Source: Bacillota bacterium
GTDB taxonomy: Bacteria; Bacillota; Syntrophomonadia; Syntrophomonadales; Syntrophomonadaceae
DNA: 64,000 nt
NCBI GenBank assembly: GCA_029550685.1
Contig: JAKPGY010000079.1
Span: forward strand, 1 to 64,000
Direction: 5' to 3'
The translations under genes were made by a program, and so were the position numbers. Below the pieces are notes generated by a model. The model did no database searches and had not been told where the DNA came from. It saw only the letters and a program-made list of their open reading frames with translations. Shown one piece after another: positions 61,157-64,000 of this stretch (the first letter of the stretch is position 1; each line of letters opens with the position of its first letter).

Positions 61157-62224
61157 TTATAGGAAAGGTACACCCGGCTTGTAGTATTGGTCGACATTAT
61201 CCTGAGTAATAGTTGGTGAAGGTACGTAAATACGGCTATTTACTTTTTCACCACCCAATACTCTCATGATATATTCGACACCGCCTTTACCGGTTTCAAC
61301 GGCACTGTTTACGCCGATGGCTACGATATCGCCGTCTTTTAGGGCTTCAATGGCTTCCAGCTGCCCATCGATGGAGCCCACCAGTACACCTGTTTCTCCT
61401 GCTGATTTAAGAGCAGTTACACAGCTTAATGCCATGGCATCGCCTTCACTAAAGAGAATATCAATCTGTTTGGGGAATTTTACCAGTATATCCTGCATCT
61501 GAGTCAAAGCTTTATCCGGATCCCAGTCACCGGCATAACGCTGAGCCAAAATATTGATTTTGGCAGCACCGAATTTCTCGTACTGGTATTCTGAAAAACC
61601 AGCTATAAATCCGCTTCTTCTCTGCCAGCCTTCCAGGTCTCCCATGTGACCACTCATAATAACTACGTTAGCTTCAGGCTTGTCATACTTTTTGCCTAAT
61701 TCATAGCCAACATTATAACCAATGGTATAGTTATCCGAGGTTACAATGGTCTCGATCCTGGCATTAGGATTAACGCTGGTATCGATAGCGCTGTTAACTC
61801 CTACTACTGGTATACCAGCAGCATTGGCCTGCTCTACAGCCGTCAGTACAGCGGTAGGATGGCAGGGATCCAGAACTATTGCATCTACACCCCGGGCAAT
61901 AAGATCTTCCACGTCAGCAACCTGTTTATCAGGTTTGTTCTGTGCATCAATTACGATCAACTCAATATTGTTTTCAGCTGCTAATTCTTTAGCTGCACTT
62001 ACCATGGCTTCAAACCAGGGAGTTCCGGCCAAAGCTCTTTCACTCCAGCCTATGGTAACCTTTTCACCAGTGGGATTAAGGCTGCCACTAGATTGAGACG
62101 AAGGCTGTTGTGTATCCCCGCCGGTTTGTTCTTGTCCTCCGCATCCGCTTAACATTAATACGGAAAAAACCATAGCGACTAACAGTAAATAGGCTATCCC
62201 TCTGTTTTTACGCAATTGCTCCAA
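61157..62224 (-). CDS. Sugar-type ABC transporter substrate-binding lipoprotein (RbsB family)
   Basis: Periplasmic-binding-protein-like type I lipoprotein. Lipobox VLMLSGCGGQ (cysteine at residue 28), then a Ser/Gln-rich linker and the binding domain from about residue 53 (KVTIGWSERALAGTPWFEAM). Conserved DAIVLDPCHPTAV and the GIPVVGVNSAIDT stretch resemble ribose/xylose and autoinducer-2 type binders. 355 residues. The ligand cannot be read from the sequence. Gene order with the permease and ATPase (ATPase, permease, binder) fits an Rbs-like operon. Confidence 0.88.
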   Translation of the reverse strand: MEQLRKNRGIAYLLLVAMVFSVLMLSGCGGQEQTGGDTQQPSSQSSGSLNPTGEKVTIGWSERALAGTPWFEAMVSAAKELAAENNIELIVIDAQNKPDKQVADVEDLIARGVDAIVLDPCHPTAVLTAVEQANAAGIPVVGVNSAIDTSVNPNARIETIVTSDNYTIGYNVGYELGKKYDKPEANVVIMSGHMGDLEGWQRRSGFIAGFSEYQYEKFGAAKINILAQRYAGDWDPDKALTQMQDILVKFPKQIDILFSEGDAMALSCVTALKSAGETGVLVGSIDGQLEAIEALKDGDIVAIGVNSAVETGKGGVEYIMRVLGGEKVNSRIYVPSPTITQDNVDQYYKPGVPFL

Positions 62225-62253
62225 CCTCCTTTTTTTCTCACCGTCTATGAGCT

Positions 62254-63273
62254 TTACTCTTTTCCACTCTGCACTATATCTGTTTCTGGTTGAACACCAC
62301 CTCCGGTTTTCTTTTTGGTTACTATAAGCCCACTGCCAAGATTCTGGCTAAGTACGGCCAAGATGATGATTAGACCTTTTACTATTAACTGTGGATAGGT
62401 AGCTACTCCCAACAGATTGAGTATATTGCGGATAAACCCTATAATCAGAGCACCCAGCATGGCATTCAACGGTGCACCAATACCACCCATAAGTGATGCA
62501 CCACCAACTACAACGGCAGCTATAGTATCAAGTTCCCATTCAGAACCTATGGTGGGGCTGCCAGCTCCCAGGCGGAAGGCCATAAAAGCACCCGCTAGCC
62601 CGGCCAGAGCGCCTGAACAAACGTAAACCGCAAATAAATACCTGGGTACATTGATGCCTGCCAGGCGGGCCGCTTCCGGATTTCCTCCGACTGCATAAAG
62701 CCTGCGGCCTACGACAGTTTTAGTTAAAACAAACCATACCAGGAAAATAACCAGCAACATTACCCATATCATTACTGGCATACCCAGAATGCTTCCCCGC
62801 CCTAAGAACTTGAAAGTGGGATCGGAAACATAAGTAACGTGCCCACCTGATTGAACAAATGTCATACCTTTGACCATTACCATGGTGGCCAGAGTGGCAA
62901 TAAAAGGAGCAAACTTGAATTTGGAAACCAGCAGACCACTTATGACTCCTGCTAGAGCACCAATACCGATAGCAGCCAATATGGCAACATATACCGACAT
63001 GCCACCTACTACGAATTTAGCCGTCATGACACCGGTAAGTGCCAAAATAGCTCCTACCGACAGGTCGATTCCTCCAGTAATAACCGCCAGCAACTGTCCC
63101 ATAGCCACAACCACCAGCATGGCATTCTGGGTCATAATATTGCTGATATTCCTGGAGGTAAAGAAATCAGGTGAAATTAAACTATAACAGATAATTAAAG
63201 CTATAAAAATTATCCATACCTGATATGAATTCCAAAAGGATCGAAAGTCAAAGTTGCGTAAACCGTTCTTCAT
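62254..63273 (-). CDS. ABC transporter permease (RbsC family)
   Basis: 339-residue integral membrane protein with about 8-10 hydrophobic spans, belonging to the BPD_transp_2 type. It shows AVITGGIDLSVGAILALTGV (around residue 67) and GGNPEAARLAGINV (around residue 195) and VVGGASLMGGIGAP, all hallmarks of ribose/galactose/xylose permeases. Starts 13 bases after the ATPase gene, ends 30 bases before the binding protein. Substrate unknown. Confidence 0.9.
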   Translation of the reverse strand: MKNGLRNFDFRSFWNSYQVWIIFIALIICYSLISPDFFTSRNISNIMTQNAMLVVVAMGQLLAVITGGIDLSVGAILALTGVMTAKFVVGGMSVYVAILAAIGIGALAGVISGLLVSKFKFAPFIATLATMVMVKGMTFVQSGGHVTYVSDPTFKFLGRGSILGMPVMIWVMLLVIFLVWFVLTKTVVGRRLYAVGGNPEAARLAGINVPRYLFAVYVCSGALAGLAGAFMAFRLGAGSPTIGSEWELDTIAAVVVGGASLMGGIGAPLNAMLGALIIGFIRNILNLLGVATYPQLIVKGLIIILAVLSQNLGSGLIVTKKKTGGGVQPETDIVQSGKE

Positions 63274-63286
63274 CTTCCTGCCCTCC

Positions 63287-64000
63287 CTAAAACATTGCCA
63301 TTCCTATTTTTTCTTCAGTAGCTTCTTCATGATCAAAGACAGCGGTAACCTGACCTTGGCCAATGACTATGATCCGGTCACAGACTGCTAGCAATTCCTG
63401 CATGTCGCTGCTTACCATGACAATGGTTCCACCCTGATCAACGTATTCCAGCATCAGTTCATAAATTTCTGACCTGGCCCCTACATCGATTCCCCGGGTA
63501 GGCTCATCAAACATGAGGATTTGGCATTCAGGCAGCAGCCACTTGGCCATTACCACCTTTTGCTGGTTACCGCCAGATAAAGTTTCTACCATTTGCTCCC
63601 GGCTTCTGCTCTTAATCCTGAGTTTTTTTATGAGCTGATCCACCACTGCATTTTCCTGGTGGTTTTTGACCACGAAGAAGTTACTTAGTTGATCCAGTCC
63701 AGTCAGGGAAATATTGCGCTTGATAGTCATTCCCAATACCAATCCCAGGTTTTTTCTATCAGCCGGTAAAAAAGCCAGACTGTTTTTAATGGAAGTGGCA
63801 GGTTCGAAGGACTTAATCTCTTTACCTTGAATTTTGATCCTACCGCTAACCGCCTGTTTGGCTCCAAAAATACACTGTAATATCTCGCTATTGCCTGAAC
63901 CTACCAGGCCAGCTATACCTAAAATTTCACCCTTACGAACGCTCAACGAAACATTCTTTAAGTTCTTCCCGTCGCCTAAGCCTTCAACTTCCAGAACTAC
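63287..64000 (-). CDS. Sugar-type ABC transporter ATP-binding protein (RbsA family), C-terminal part
   Basis: Only the last 237 residues are in the window; the frame is open to base 64000 and the N-terminal ATPase domain lies outside. Visible: second ABC domain with Walker A-like GLVGSGNSEILQCI, the signature LSGGNQQKVVMAKWL, and Walker B ILMFDEPTRGIDVGA, all typical of the two-domain Rbs/Mgl ATPase. The glycine and lysine pattern of Walker A is changed (GSGNSE), as often in the second domain. Drives the permease encoded downstream. Confidence 0.9.
   Translation of the reverse strand, partial: VVLEVEGLGDGKNLKNVSLSVRKGEILGIAGLVGSGNSEILQCIFGAKQAVSGRIKIQGKEIKSFEPATSIKNSLAFLPADRKNLGLVLGMTIKRNISLTGLDQLSNFFVVKNHQENAVVDQLIKKLRIKSRSREQMVETLSGGNQQKVVMAKWLLPECQILMFDEPTRGIDVGARSEIYELMLEYVDQGGTIVMVSSDMQELLAVCDRIIVIGQGQVTAVFDHEEATEEKIGMAMF

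Overview
The window reads as chromosomal DNA of a strictly anaerobic, selenocysteine-using, probably spore-forming member of the Clostridia, in the style of Syntrophomonadales or related syntrophs. The reasons are a complete glycine reductase (grd) operon with two in-frame UGA codons, an Hdr-Flx electron-bifurcation operon with two more UGA codons, a GerMN-domain lipoprotein, a PdaA-like polysaccharide deacetylase, class I two-subunit fumarase and bacterial Ku/LigD. The species cannot be fixed from the sequence alone.

Layout. 1-3.8 kb (+): the end of a thiolase gene, then a three-gene non-homologous end-joining operon (Ku, ligase, polymerase as separate proteins). 4.7-19.1 kb (-): a long unidirectional run, murI, a 2-hydroxyacyl-CoA dehydratase-like protein and its ATP-dependent activator, a metallo-beta-lactamase, fumarase, rph, rdgB, a phosphoesterase, then the glycine cleavage system gcvT-H-PA-PB with lpdA and lplA. 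19.7-30.3 kb: a GerMN lipoprotein, a ChlI-like AAA plus VWA pair, an orphan LytTR regulator, a radical SAM protein, a DegV protein, a DUF1285-like protein and a large aminotransferase/acyl-reductase fusion. Between the radical SAM and DegV genes lies what looks like a sigma-54 promoter with tandem upstream palindromes driving a short terminated RNA. 30.5-37.7 kb: hdrC-B-A, flxD(mvhD)-C-B-A (-), with a 47-residue membrane peptide convergent to flxA. 38-44.5 kb: a membrane HD-GYP protein, a FadH/OYE-like flavoenzyme, two membrane/envelope genes and a deacetylase. 44.8-49.8 kb (+): a four-gene operon of unrecognised proteins ending in a divergent Hsp70/actin-fold ATPase, flanked by repeat elements. 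50.4-52.1 kb (+): an unknown protein and a class IV aminotransferase. 52.4-59.9 kb (-): a tandem glycine riboswitch and terminator, then trxB-trxA-grdE-grdA-grdB-grdCD. 60-64 kb (-): an ABC transporter of the ribose type followed by an AcoX/NAD-kinase-like gene.

Functionally the window is dominated by glycine and electron carriers. GcvTHP/LpdA can oxidise glycine (or run in reverse to make it), GrdABCDE with TrxA/TrxB can reduce it to acetyl phosphate, and HdrABC-FlxABCD can connect NADH, ferredoxin and a disulfide couple. The tandem glycine riboswitch puts the reductase under direct glycine control; no riboswitch is visible before gcvT.

A second theme is a family of modular repeats in most of the large intergenic gaps. 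Four copies carry a core of about 210 bp that is a nested inverted repeat, and the two arms show matched changes between copies, so base-pairing appears to be conserved. The best candidates for undescribed biology are this repeat family, the four-gene Hsp70-like operon between two copies of it, the sigma-54 small RNA, and the aminotransferase/acyl-reductase fusion.
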